64,000 bases of DNA from Methanocella_A sp963769045 (GCA_963769045.1 CAVYKK010000029.1:1-64000); one strand, 5' to 3'; shown: positions 9,344-18,018, counted from the stretch's first letter. The notes: generated from the sequence alone by a model not told the origin. Translations and numbers: made by a program.

Positions 9344-9607
9344 ATGAAAGTCAAGCTTCTGGAACAGGCAAGAGAAGACTTACGGGACATGGATAATTCA
9401 GTCTATGCAATCTTTAAAAAACTACTAAGAAGTATTATGGAAAATCCATACCAGAGACATCTTCGACACGGGTTGTTCTACTATGTTAAAGAGGCTGGAC
9501 AAGGTAGAATCATATACACGATCGAGGGAGATACCGATACTGTATATGTAGTGAGATGCTTCCAAAACCATAAAGACTACGAGAGTTGGTATAAAGGATT
9601 AAGATAA
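9344..9607 (+). CDS. RelE/ParE-family toxin
   Basis: An 87-residue toxin-like protein: MKVKLLEQAREDLRDMDNSV, AGQGRIIYTIEGDTDTVYVV and the ending RCFQNHKDYESWYKG. It is paralogous to the toxin at 8152, though gene order in the two modules is reversed. Translational coupling to the antitoxin is likely from the four-base gap. Confidence 0.82.
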   Translation: MKVKLLEQAREDLRDMDNSVYAIFKKLLRSIMENPYQRHLRHGLFYYVKEAGQGRIIYTIEGDTDTVYVVRCFQNHKDYESWYKGLR

Positions 9608-9684
9608 TAAGACGATTATGGTAAAAGAACGCCCGATATCGACCTGAAGCAGGCAGGATTATTAAGCAAAGAAGAGGATAGCAG

Positions 9685-9900
9685 ATGAAAGAATACACCA
9701 TTATTATCGAGAAAGAGAAAGATAACTATTCGGCCTATTGCCCCGACCTGCCGGGATGTATTGCCACAGGAAAAACCGTCGAAGAAACTGTCTGGCGAAT
9801 GAAGGAAGCAATCGAATTACATCTCGCAGGCCTTAAAGAAGAAAACATAGCCATCCCGGAACCGTCAACTATTGTGAAAAGCATTGAAGTGACCGGATAG
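9685..9900 (+). CDS. HicB-like protein (UPF0150), without HicA
   Basis: This 71-residue protein has the hallmark of HicB-type antitoxins: YTIIIEKEKDNYSAYCPDLP, then GCIATGKTVEETVWRMKEAI. The fold is a partly degraded RNase H-like domain that masks the HicA mRNase. A ribosome binding site (GAGGAT) precedes the ATG. The 77 bases upstream encode no HicA, and none follows, so it is an orphan, either a former HicAB half or a stand-alone archaeal UPF0150 protein. It ends a chain of toxin-antitoxin modules. Confidence 0.8.
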   Translation: MKEYTIIIEKEKDNYSAYCPDLPGCIATGKTVEETVWRMKEAIELHLAGLKEENIAIPEPSTIVKSIEVTG

Positions 9901-9959
9901 ATTTTCGCAGGGAAGATTCGCATAACATCATTCATATAGATGTTTAAATTTTAGGGCTC

Positions 9960-10080
9960 GTATAGCCAAACGAATACGCGCTCGCAGCATGTTGGATCGC
10001 AACCTCTGCCGACACTCTCGCGTCGATATAATGATTGACCTTATCCGCCTGAACATTTTAAAATTGCTTGTAGCATTGCC
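9960..10080 (-). repeat. Probable highly degraded relic R5
   Basis: CGAATACGCGCTCGCAGCAT and CTCGCGTCGATATAATG resemble the flanks and core of R1-R4, and ATTGCTTGTAGCATTGCC resembles flanking sequence near R1 and R4. No frame survives. The assignment is tentative. Confidence 0.35.
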
Positions 10081-10089
10081 TTGTACGAG

Positions 10090-10914
10090 CTATGCGACCG
10101 CAGTATTTTCTGATAATATTGCCGAACGTCTGTTTTTGTAATAGACGTATAGTGCTATCAACAGTAAGGCGACGATAACAGCCTGGACACATTCGTCACC
10201 CCTGCCGATGTTGAGGCCGGCGATAACGATGTCAGGCGGCGTCGAGAACAGGAATAGCGGATAAGCGCCGACTTCGACGATGGGCTTTCCCGTCTGGAAT
10301 ATCGTCATGATCAGGAAATTCCAGGTGAAATGGAAGCCGATGCTGGCATAAAGCGAACCGGTCTTTATTACGAGATACCCCATGATCAGCCCGGCAAGGA
10401 ACACTGTGGCGATCGGAGCCAGACGTAAGTCGTTCGGGAAATGGAACAACGCGAATAAGATCGCCGTGCCTGTCAATCCTGCGGCGATCGCGTACCGGTC
10501 GACGAGAAGCCGCTGGATATATCCCCGGAACAGCATCTCTTCGCCAAACGCAACAAATATATTGGCGATGAAAAAGCCGATCAGCGACGCCAGTACCGCA
10601 ATCGCACCAAACTCAGTGAAGCCAGTCGATTGGTAGACGTTTAGACCGGTGATCAATAAGCAGGCAATGATCCCGATAGTGACGGCTATACTGAGCAACA
10701 CGCCGATGGCAAGGTTTTTCAGAGCCCCCTTGAGAGGTCTCAGCCCCAATGCTTTTAATGGAGACTTTTTCTTCTCAATAAAAATGATAAACAGTAACAC
10801 GATAATGATCGCGGATAAGTTCTGGAGGATGATCGCAGGTACGTTAAACCATATCGAAGAGGCCATGGAAGCCGCTCCATCGATCGCTTGCTGCTTGCTA
10901 CCGCCCTGAGACAT
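10090..10914 (-). CDS. CPBP-family intramembrane metalloprotease
   Basis: A polytopic protein with the three CPBP (Abi, CAAX protease/bacteriocin-processing) motifs: GEEMLFRG (EExxxR), ALFHFP (FxxxH) and GFHFTWN (HxxxN). These ligate the active-site metal inside the membrane. About seven segments are visible. The ATG at 10914 may not be the start. The same frame stays open upstream to about 11120 and encodes another membrane segment (LILLYLIGALITGIIAIFFA) without any ATG, so the natural N-terminus is longer and uses a non-ATG start, or its 5' end is damaged. Family roles include prenyl-protein processing and peptide export; the substrate is unknown. Confidence 0.85.
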   Translation of the reverse strand: MSQGGSKQQAIDGAASMASSIWFNVPAIILQNLSAIIIVLLFIIFIEKKKSPLKALGLRPLKGALKNLAIGVLLSIAVTIGIIACLLITGLNVYQSTGFTEFGAIAVLASLIGFFIANIFVAFGEEMLFRGYIQRLLVDRYAIAAGLTGTAILFALFHFPNDLRLAPIATVFLAGLIMGYLVIKTGSLYASIGFHFTWNFLIMTIFQTGKPIVEVGAYPLFLFSTPPDIVIAGLNIGRGDECVQAVIVALLLIALYVYYKNRRSAILSENTAVA

Positions 10915-11128
10915 GGTGTAAAAGACAAATACAATGGCAGCAAAAAAGATGGCAATTATTCCAGTTATTAAAGCCCCGATCAGGTATAAGAGGATAAGAA
11001 AAGCCGGGCAGTCGGCGCCAGCCTTCCCCTGGCATTCGCGCGCTACCGGCCGAAGAGGCCCCTTTATTCCTGCCCATCCGACCGTTGCCCGTTCGATTAT
11101 GTTTTCATCGGAAAGCGCAGCAGGTCCA

Positions 11129-11647
11129 TTATAAATTCAAGTCCCAGCGTTCTTCCAAGACCGTTTCGCCCCAATCGTTATTTTCATGCGTATCCGTGAT
11201 CTGAAACCCTTTGCTGGCATACAAATGTCTTGCAGCCATCAGCGTGCTAAACGTCCACAAAAACATGTGCTCATACTTCTTTTCTTTACAAAAATCGATT
11301 GCCAGGTCAAGGAGCTTACGCCCAGTACCCTGTCCTCTCATTTCGGGTTCCAAAAAGAAAAATCTTAGTTGTGCTGTTGCCTCATCCACATGTGTAATGG
11401 CTACACACCCCGACGAAACTCCGTTGTTTTCAAGAATAAACATGCAGTCTCTTTCTTTGTCGAATTGATTGACAAAATGATGTACGCCTTCAGTCAGGTA
11501 CTCTTCCCATATTTCCGACGTAAAACCATATTCCTGTTTGTATAATGCCAGTTGACGGGATATAACAAAGTACACGTCTGTCTCTTTAAAAGGTCGAATA
11601 ATAATATTTGAGGTCGCCCTGGCTAAACGCTGATTTATTTTATTCAT
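11129..11647 (-). CDS. GNAT-family N-acetyltransferase
   Basis: This 172-residue protein has the GNAT fold: IIIRPFKETDVYFVIS at the start, a core strand SGCVAITHVDEATAQLRFFF, the acetyl-CoA loop EPEMRGQGTGRKLLDLAIDF (Q/R-x-x-G-x-G/A type), and the motif B region AARHLYASKGFQ. The closest general type is the group of small acetyltransferases often fused to MarR regulators, but here it stands alone. The acceptor is unknown. It is a single gene facing away from the GH3 gene. Confidence 0.85.
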   Translation of the reverse strand: MNKINQRLARATSNIIIRPFKETDVYFVISRQLALYKQEYGFTSEIWEEYLTEGVHHFVNQFDKERDCMFILENNGVSSGCVAITHVDEATAQLRFFFLEPEMRGQGTGRKLLDLAIDFCKEKKYEHMFLWTFSTLMAARHLYASKGFQITDTHENNDWGETVLEERWDLNL

Positions 11648-11913
11648 GGCTGTCGGGGGATTTTAGTCGTACTTTCTATCATCGGCAAATCGTTCATGCG
11701 CTCCCGTTATCTTCGATGGGCATTATTTCGCAGAACGCAATTACTGATTATTTTAGTTATGATAATAAAACTAACTTCGAGGTTACTTAAGGTAAGTCTA
11801 TAGGAGACGCCGGTAAGGCGCCACGACCATATGTTAACCATGTTATGAACATGCTAATCGAGAAGGAAATGCGCCCCCAGAAGCGGTATAACGATAAGAG
11901 ATATACGCGATGA

Positions 11914-14226
11914 ATGCCATATAAGATAAGTTCAGCAATGATCGACATTCCGGCTACACTCAAGCAGCTCACTATCGAAGAAAAAGCAGCCCTGTGTACA
12001 GGCAGCTGTCCCTGGGCCACCGTTAAGATCGATCGTCTGAAAGTCCCCGCAATGATCCTTGCCGATGGCCCGCACGGCGTCAGGAAGTGCCTGAATATTA
12101 AATCGAACTTATCTCAAAGCCTGCCCGCTACCTGCTTCCCGACGGCTTCGTGTCTGGCTGCGACCTGGGACAGGGATCTCCTTTACACCATGGGCAACGC
12201 ACTTGCGGAAGAAGCCATTGCACAGCGCGTCGATCTGCTGCTCGGGCCGGGCGTGAACATGAAGCGTTCTCCGCTCGGCGGCCGCAATTTCGAGTATTTC
12301 TCCGAAGACCCGTACCTGGCAGGGGAACTGGCGACCGGCATTATCAACGGCATCCAGGAAAAGGGCGTCGGCGCGACGATTAAGCATTTTGCTGCAAACA
12401 GCCAGGAGTTCAAGCGGTATACGATGAGCGCCGAAATCGACGAGCGTACGTTACGTGAGATATACCTGCCTGCGTTCGAGACGGCGATTAAAAAGGCGAA
12501 GCCGTGGGCCGTCATGAGCGCCTACAACAAGCTCAACGGGGTACCGTGTTCGGAACATCTCGAGCTACTGACCCGTATCCTGAGATATGAATGGAAGTAC
12601 GACGGGCTGGTCGTTTCGGACTGGGGCGCCGTCCAGAACCTGGTCAAGGCGATCGGCGCGGGAGTGGACCTGGAAATGCAGGGCCCTCAACCGGTGGACG
12701 TGCACAGTTTAGTGGATGCCGTCCGTTCGGGAGCCCTGGACGAAACGATCCTGGATCAGGCGGTATCCCGTATTCTTTCCGCGACCTACAAAGCCGCGGA
12801 AACGCCTAAAGTCGGAATATTAAACGTCCCGAGTCATCATGATCTCGCGGGCAGGATTGCCAGCGAAGGCATGGTATTGCTAAAGAATAACGGTATCTTG
12901 CCTTTAAAAAATCACGACCGGATTACGGTCATCGGTCTGTCTGCCAGACAGCCATATATCCAGGGTGGAGGGGCTTCATATGTCAACCCGACAAAAATAG
13001 CGATCCCGCGGGAAGAGCTACAACGACAGGCCCCTGCGGGTACACTATTAACATATGCGGATGGTTATTCCTGGGACAGAAAGTTCAGGCAGGCTTTAAT
13101 CGACGAAGCCGTCGAAAAAGCAAAATCGGCCGAAGTGGCTATCATCTTTATCGCCCCTCCCCCACTGACCGAAGCCGAAGGATACGACCGTACAGATATC
13201 GACTTATCCCGCCAGCAGGTCGCCCTGATCAAAGCGGTTGCAGCCGTACAGCCGGACACAGTGGTCGTACTAAATAACGGGTCGCCGATCGCGATGAGCG
13301 AATGGATCAGGGATGTGGCGGCAGTGCTTGAAGCCTGGATGATGGGGCAGGCAGGCGGTAAAGCTATTGCCGATATACTCTACGGACAGGTCAACCCGTC
13401 GGGAAAACTGGCGGAAACGTTCCCGCTCAAGCTCTCCGACACGCCGGCGTATCTCAACTGGCCGGGCGTAAACAACATGGAAACCGACACAGCGTGTTAT
13501 GGTGAGGGACTTTTCATAGGCTATCGTTATTATGACGTAAAAGAGGTGCCCGTGTTATTCCCGTTCGGGCATGGATTGAGCTATACTACGTTCTCGTATA
13601 GTAATCCACAAACGACAGCAACCCTGTTTAAAGATACCGATGGGATTGAGATATCCGTCGATGTGACGAATACGGGCAATGTCGTGGGAAAGGAAATCGT
13701 CCAGGTATATGTCCATGACCAGAAATCCGGCCTGATCCGCCCGTTCAAAGAGTTAAAAGGATTCGCCAAAGTGGAACTCCAGCCTGGCGAAACGCAGACT
13801 GTGTCCGTCCCGCTGGATTATCGCAGCTTTGCTTATTACCATCCTGCGTATAAACGATGGATCACTGAGGACGGCTATTTTGATATTCTTATCGGGGCTT
13901 CTTCTGCCGATATTCGTCATCGGATCGTTGTCAACCTGCAATCTACCCTGAGACTATGCCATATACTGGACCATTATTCAACGGTTCGTGAATGGCTTGA
14001 AGACTCCCGGGGCAGAGCTATCCTCGAGCCGATCCTGATGAAGATACTCAAGCAGAAGTGCGCCGCCACGATAAGCTGTGATTACAAGGATGAATCGATA
14101 GTCAAGAACATGATGAATAATATTCTGGATATGCCCCTGTTCATGGTGTTTAATTATTTCGAAGGGCACTTGCCCAAATTACCTGAAGAAATGGTACATT
14201 ATTTGATCGCAAAAATTAATGAATGA
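11914..14226 (+). CDS. Glycoside hydrolase family 3 beta-glucosidase
   Basis: A full-length (770 aa) GH3 enzyme. The N-terminal barrel has LADGPHGVRK, GPGVNMKRSPLGGRNFEYFS, KHFAANSQE and the nucleophile Asp in GLVVSDWGAV (about residue 233). The alpha/beta domain follows (GMVLLKNNGILPLK; about 310-530). A fibronectin-III-like domain (about 590-670, VQVYVHDQKSGLIRPFKELK) and a helical tail (680-770) end the protein. There is no signal peptide, so it acts inside the cell, probably removing terminal beta-linked glucose or xylose from small oligosaccharides. Such enzymes are rare in methanogens, and the gene stands alone in an accessory region; lateral transfer from bacteria is inferred. ATG 11938 is an alternative start. 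Confidence 0.92.
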   Translation: MPYKISSAMIDIPATLKQLTIEEKAALCTGSCPWATVKIDRLKVPAMILADGPHGVRKCLNIKSNLSQSLPATCFPTASCLAATWDRDLLYTMGNALAEEAIAQRVDLLLGPGVNMKRSPLGGRNFEYFSEDPYLAGELATGIINGIQEKGVGATIKHFAANSQEFKRYTMSAEIDERTLREIYLPAFETAIKKAKPWAVMSAYNKLNGVPCSEHLELLTRILRYEWKYDGLVVSDWGAVQNLVKAIGAGVDLEMQGPQPVDVHSLVDAVRSGALDETILDQAVSRILSATYKAAETPKVGILNVPSHHDLAGRIASEGMVLLKNNGILPLKNHDRITVIGLSARQPYIQGGGASYVNPTKIAIPREELQRQAPAGTLLTYADGYSWDRKFRQALIDEAVEKAKSAEVAIIFIAPPPLTEAEGYDRTDIDLSRQQVALIKAVAAVQPDTVVVLNNGSPIAMSEWIRDVAAVLEAWMMGQAGGKAIADILYGQVNPSGKLAETFPLKLSDTPAYLNWPGVNNMETDTACYGEGLFIGYRYYDVKEVPVLFPFGHGLSYTTFSYSNPQTTATLFKDTDGIEISVDVTNTGNVVGKEIVQVYVHDQKSGLIRPFKELKGFAKVELQPGETQTVSVPLDYRSFAYYHPAYKRWITEDGYFDILIGASSADIRHRIVVNLQSTLRLCHILDHYSTVREWLEDSRGRAILEPILMKILKQKCAATISCDYKDESIVKNMMNNILDMPLFMVFNYFEGHLPKLPEEMVHYLIAKINE

Positions 14227-14370
14227 AGAGCCCCGTCGCCACGCTAAAATAAACAAATCATAGGATCAATCCCCGGGCCTGCGTCACAATTTTCTTGCTG
14301 TCGATATGCCGGAAATGGGCCATCATCTGGCCGATAGCCGGTATGAGATTTCATAAGAAGAGAGACATCC

Positions 14371-14393
14371 CTGCAAGCGCCGACAACCTGATG
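14371..14393. repeat. Short intergenic element, copy 4
   Basis: CTGCAAGCGCCGACAACCTG is a diverged member of the family described at 2756-2781. The interval 14227-14455 holds nothing else recognisable. Confidence 0.35.
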
Positions 14394-14455
14394 AATTTAT
14401 AAGGTATGCATTCATTTTATATGGTTAAAAAATACCTCTTTATGGATGTTTAAAA

Positions 14456-14620
14456 ATGGGATTATTGGATAAAAAATTAAAGGAATTTACTGTAAAAGAT
14501 ATTGTCAAGGCATATGCTGCAGTCATGGCGATATTGTTAATTGTTTTAATAATAGTTTTCGCGGGATTATTTATCTGTATATGTGCGGTTTGTGGTGGTA
14601 CGTTGTATAGTGGCTTCTAA
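14456..14620 (+). CDS. Small single-pass membrane protein (54 aa)
   Basis: An ATG at 14456 opens a 54-codon frame: a charged start (MGLLDKKLKEFTVKDIVKAY), then one long hydrophobic segment (about residues 21-45, with ILLIVLIIVFAGLF), and a cysteine-containing end (CICAVCGGTLYSGF). The arrangement is typical of short archaeal membrane proteins. No family is recognised. It precedes the DUF2164 gene by 79 bases. Confidence 0.5.
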   Translation: MGLLDKKLKEFTVKDIVKAYAAVMAILLIVLIIVFAGLFICICAVCGGTLYSGF

Positions 14621-14699
14621 TCTGACACAGACATCGGGATAGTAAATAGATGTTAGTGTGTCGAATATCCCCTCGGAAGCCGGGTATATGAGGTATTGT

Positions 14700-14933
14700 A
14701 TGAGAAATAAGAATAATATTAAACTGACAAAAGAGAAAAGGGACGATATGGTCTCTGCCATTAAGAGTTATTTTCTGAAGGAAAGAGAAGAAGAAATCGG
14801 TGATCTGGCAGCAGGCCTGCTTTTAGATTTTATTATAGAAGAATTAGCCCCGGAATTTTACAATCAGGGTGTTTATGATTCTCAAAAATTTATGGAAGAC
14901 AAAATCGAAGATTTATTGTCAATACAAAAATAA
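14700..14933 (+). CDS. DUF2164 family protein
   Basis: The sequence IKLTKEKRDDMVSAIKSYFL, then EEEIGDLAAGLLLDFIIEEL and FYNQGVYDSQKFMEDKIEDL matches the DUF2164 pattern known mostly from bacteria. The function is unknown. The start chosen is ATG at 14700 because GAGGT (14690-14694) lies five bases before it. Upstream GTG (14658) and ATG (14688) codons lack a site. At 77 residues it has the usual family length. The low GC content and bacterial distribution suggest acquisition by transfer. Confidence 0.8.
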   Translation: MRNKNNIKLTKEKRDDMVSAIKSYFLKEREEEIGDLAAGLLLDFIIEELAPEFYNQGVYDSQKFMEDKIEDLLSIQK

Positions 14934-15032
14934 TTGCTTATACCGGGTATTTCTTATCAGGATACAATGGGTTTAATCATTAATCGCCTGATGTATAATT
15001 GATAATTAAAATCAAGAGGCACGTGGCATTCT

Positions 15033-15060
15033 CTATTTATGCCGACATCCTGAACGTGCT
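15033..15060. repeat. Short intergenic element, copy 5
   Basis: ATGCCGACATCCTGAACGTG, a member of the family at 2756-2781, lies about 20 bases past the stop of the minus-strand gene at 15080. Confidence 0.4.
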
Positions 15061-15079
15061 ATTGTTTTTATAAAGGCGG

Positions 15080-15703
15080 CTATCGGGCTTTCCAGTATGT
15101 ATCCATTCCGATACAGAGAATTCTGGCTCCCGGAGGCGCCTGTCTGATAACCAGGAGCAGCCCGAAAATGTCTACCGACGACCCGATGGCATTGAGCATG
15201 GCCAGAATGATCAGTCCCGGACTCAGCATGCCTGTGATCCCAAGGACTATCGGTAACAGGACTGACAGGGCAATAAACGGCGCTAAGCTGATAATGATAA
15301 ATCGTAGTCTTGTCAGCACTTCCTCGGTGACTACATAGACACCGGCATACATAATTCCCATGTAAGTTTTATCAGACCGCAGGAAATCCGGGAAAAAGGC
15401 TAAATGTAGAAGCTCATGCATCAGCATTAGCAGGACAAGGCTTAGAATGCCGAGCAGGATATCGATCAGTTTTATCTCAATAGAGAACGAGCCTGTGAAG
15501 AGCGAAGAGAAAAAATCTGTTAACTGGCTCAACGGTGCTGGCGCTACTAACATCACTATGCCTGCAATGATTATGAAGTTGAGCAACATTAACGGAACTG
15601 ATAACAGGATTGCCATGGCAGTATTGCCCGGCGCTTTCAACTTCTGCCAGCCGTCAGCTATTAATCCTGAAACCTTCTCGGGATTTGTTTTTAACATTCC
15701 CAT
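15080..15703 (-). CDS. DUF3267-type membrane protein, putative zinc metalloprotease
   Basis: A 207-residue membrane protein with about four to five hydrophobic segments. The central motif MLMHELLHLAFFPDF contains HExxH in a membrane helix (about residue 95), the signature of DUF3267 and related site-2-protease-like families. A later conserved patch (GSSVDIFGLLLVI) may provide the third metal ligand (Asp). DUF3267 proteins are uncharacterised, so protease activity is inferred only from the motif. Monocistronic. Confidence 0.8.
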   Translation of the reverse strand: MGMLKTNPEKVSGLIADGWQKLKAPGNTAMAILLSVPLMLLNFIIIAGIVMLVAPAPLSQLTDFFSSLFTGSFSIEIKLIDILLGILSLVLLMLMHELLHLAFFPDFLRSDKTYMGIMYAGVYVVTEEVLTRLRFIIISLAPFIALSVLLPIVLGITGMLSPGLIILAMLNAIGSSVDIFGLLLVIRQAPPGARILCIGMDTYWKAR

Positions 15704-16056
15704 GATGATATGGATAACGATTCCTCCGTCAAGCCATTTGATGATGATAAATTGATCAGCTGGATATTACCTGTTCGCTATTGTGATACGCAGGTATAAC
15801 CTTATAATAACTCGGTAACCATTCACATTCGGGGAAGTGTACGAATTTTACTGCCCTTGAAGGCCATCATCCTGAACGAGCTATAAGACACGTTGTCCTA
15901 TCACACCCACAATAAATGTTATGGGGCCTTAGATAATTCAAAGCTATTCTTAAAGCGTCAAAACAGTTTACCCCGGGCGTGGCAGGCTTTTCTCGACGGG
16001 ATTGTAAATAATTAAGTTTTTTATCTGGATGCCTTCAAGAGTGCGCAGTTATAATT
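15704..16056. other. Intergenic stretch with short element copy 6
   Basis: No coding frame is credible here. The element at 15851-15882 (ending AAGGCCATCATCCTGAACGA) is a sixth member of the short intergenic family. It lies about 175 bases past the stop of the gene at 16057. Confidence 0.4.
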
Positions 16057-16710
16057 TTATGCCTCGCTGCTAAGCAGGAGTGAGACAAGTTTTTCCCGGT
16101 TTGCCGGATCTTTTAGCTGCTCGATGATATCGGACTCGTCCGACTCCACCGCCTTAACGTTCTGCTTTTCATTCACCCCGGCGGCTGTCAGGGGTGTGCC
16201 GCATTTAATACAATAGTCGAGTAAGAGTGTGTTGATCGTGTTACATTCCATGCAAACCCGGGGCTGTGACATGCCATGTCCTTCCTCCACCTGTGCAGTG
16301 CTGTCCCGGACCGTCCGCTTGTCTGCCCCGGCGGTAGTATCCTGCGGAGAAACATCGAGTACGTAAGAGTCACTCTCCAGAGTCATTTGCAGGGGCGCGC
16401 CGCGATCGAGCTGCGACATGAGCGAGCGAGCGAAGTTTTCCCTTATCCTGCACGCGACGGCGATGATCGAGAAAGCCACCATGGTGGGTACGAACAGGCT
16501 TCCAATGACAAAACGTATCGAGTCCTCCCCCGCCGAAAAAGGCGACGGAATGCCTGCGGTCAGAGGGAGCCTGCCGGTCGAATACCAGCTATACAGGCTG
16601 CATAATAGCAGAGTGGCGATGCTAGCGCTGACGATAACCAACGCAGACATAAATAGAAAGTCAAATAGATAGTCAATGTTTTTCTTCATATGCCCTTTCA
16701 ACACTACCAT
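16057..16710 (-). CDS. Membrane protein with C-terminal zinc ribbon
   Basis: Two membrane segments (about residues 15-40 and 68-90) anchor a cytoplasmic part. This part carries a zinc ribbon with C-x2-C pairs (VCMECN and YCIKCG, about 152-172) and an acidic, Ile/Leu-rich tail (SDESDIIEQLKDPANREKLV). The tail resembles a short SHOCT-like helix. An ATG at 16689 (MKKNIDYLF) is an equally good start. No enzyme motif is present. The function is unknown; a regulatory or scaffolding role at the membrane is possible. Confidence 0.65.
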   Translation of the reverse strand: MVVLKGHMKKNIDYLFDFLFMSALVIVSASIATLLLCSLYSWYSTGRLPLTAGIPSPFSAGEDSIRFVIGSLFVPTMVAFSIIAVACRIRENFARSLMSQLDRGAPLQMTLESDSYVLDVSPQDTTAGADKRTVRDSTAQVEEGHGMSQPRVCMECNTINTLLLDYCIKCGTPLTAAGVNEKQNVKAVESDESDIIEQLKDPANREKLVSLLLSSEA

Positions 16711-17024
16711 TCGACCTGTAGATTTATTATAAATTTATAATTACAAAAGTATTTCGTTCTTATCCAGTCTGCGAAGATATTATTTCTAAATATATAGAGA
16801 ACTTGATTATATATGGCCAACCTTATCATGGACCATTGACAAACTTTATTCCTTACAGTATTGCCCGCTATACTGTAATGAGATATAAGAACGTCTCAAG
16901 ACAGAACAGAGAGAAAGTCAATCGATTCCGGGTACCTCAGCCCATCAATGTAAACGCCGGAGTCGAATCCGGATAAAGCCATAAGGAAAAATTGTAGTTA
17001 GAGTGTAAAAATATATTCAATATT
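16711..17024. other. AT-rich intergenic region
   Basis: No gene is visible. AT-rich stretches near 16720-16760 and 16785-16815 may hold promoters for the minus-strand gene ending at 16057. The piece at 16930-16980 with GCCGGAGTCGAATCCGGATA forms a small stem-loop but does not complete a tRNA. Confidence 0.4.
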
Positions 17025-17381
17025 TTATATCTCACGGCGTATGTTAGAATCAAACTTCGGCATGTTAGATTTTGCCGATTGCTTTGGCAATGCGTTCGCG
17101 GCAATCTTGCCGTTTTCCGTCAGGATATAGGTATCGCCTTGTTTTTTAACAACACCGTTCTCTTCCATATTCTTAAGGACTTTCTCCATTATGACGTTCG
17201 GCGTCCTCGTGATCTTTCTAAGATCATCGAAGGTCTTGCTTCCGTTTTTATGGAGCACGTCGACGATTTGCTTTCGTTTTACATTGCCGCTGATATAGCC
17301 GGAGATCTCTTCGACAGTTGCATCCGTCATTGTATCACTTAGCATAATGTGGCGCTGCAATGCAAAAAGGTTTTTCCTCAT
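17025..17381 (-). CDS. Winged-helix transcriptional regulator
   Basis: A 118-residue protein with a winged-helix domain: KRKQIVDVLHKNGSKTFDDL, recognition helix region RTPNVIMEKVLKNMEENGVV, and wing KKQGDTYILTENGKIAANAL. The pattern fits the small archaeal ArsR/MarR-like regulators (DNA-binding, no ligand domain). The first 20 residues are probably disordered, or an inner Met is the true start. It lies 47 bases from the DUF1697 gene upstream on the same strand and may be co-transcribed. Confidence 0.75.
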   Translation of the reverse strand: MRKNLFALQRHIMLSDTMTDATVEEISGYISGNVKRKQIVDVLHKNGSKTFDDLRKITRTPNVIMEKVLKNMEENGVVKKQGDTYILTENGKIAANALPKQSAKSNMPKFDSNIRREI

Positions 17382-17428
17382 CTAGTTGAAGCATACTAAA
17401 ATCTGCCACCCGGCGGCAGAGTACGAGA

Positions 17429-18004
17429 TCAGGCATTATCGCTGGCCTTTAGCAGCCTCAATATCGTATCCCACGAACGCGTCGTGATTTGCCGCCCGAA
17501 CGTCTTTTCTATCAGGCCCATCGCTGCGGACGTGTCGACTCCGTACCGGTCGTACGACACACTGCAGATCGTCCCGCCGGAGACGCTTAATATTCGGAAA
17601 CCCTCTTGCACAGGCAGGTCGCCAACATCCGGGTCCTTCAGGCCGTCGGCGATAAACGTCACGATCGGCCGGGCCCCGGCAGCAATGTCGATTCCCGTGA
17701 ACGGCTGTCGAGCCACGAGCGCCAGGAGTGCATCGACGGGCTGTACGATAACCGTGATATCACGCATTAGTGCCTGTGCCAATCCCCGTGATATTTGCAG
17801 GGAAAGCACCGTAGTATTTTCTTCCGGCGCTTCGAAGAGCACGTTGCCGCTCGCCAGCACGGTTTTCACATTCCTGAAGCCGAGCGACTGGAATGCTGTC
17901 CGTAGCTCTGCCATTTTTATGACCGAATGTCCGCCGACATTGATGCCCCGGAGGAAGGCGGCATACTTTTTTAGAGAATTTTCTTCAGGTGCCTTTTTCA
18001 TCAC
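17429..18004 (-). CDS. DUF1697 family protein
   Basis: The sequence KYAAFLRGINVGGHSVIKMA, then LRTAFQSLGFRNVKTVLASG and NVLFEAPEENT is the DUF1697 signature. The family is common in bacteria, has a ferredoxin-like fold and no known function. The full length of 191 residues agrees with the family. It lies 14 bases after the flavodoxin gene on the same strand, so the two are probably co-transcribed. Confidence 0.88.
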   Translation of the reverse strand: MMKKAPEENSLKKYAAFLRGINVGGHSVIKMAELRTAFQSLGFRNVKTVLASGNVLFEAPEENTTVLSLQISRGLAQALMRDITVIVQPVDALLALVARQPFTGIDIAAGARPIVTFIADGLKDPDVGDLPVQEGFRILSVSGGTICSVSYDRYGVDTSAAMGLIEKTFGRQITTRSWDTILRLLKASDNA

Positions 18005-18018
18005 GTAACCGTTTTCCT

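Noticed and set aside
16930..16985. Possible tRNA (GTCGAATCC-like T-arm)
   Set aside because: No acceptor, D or anticodon arms can be placed at the right distances.
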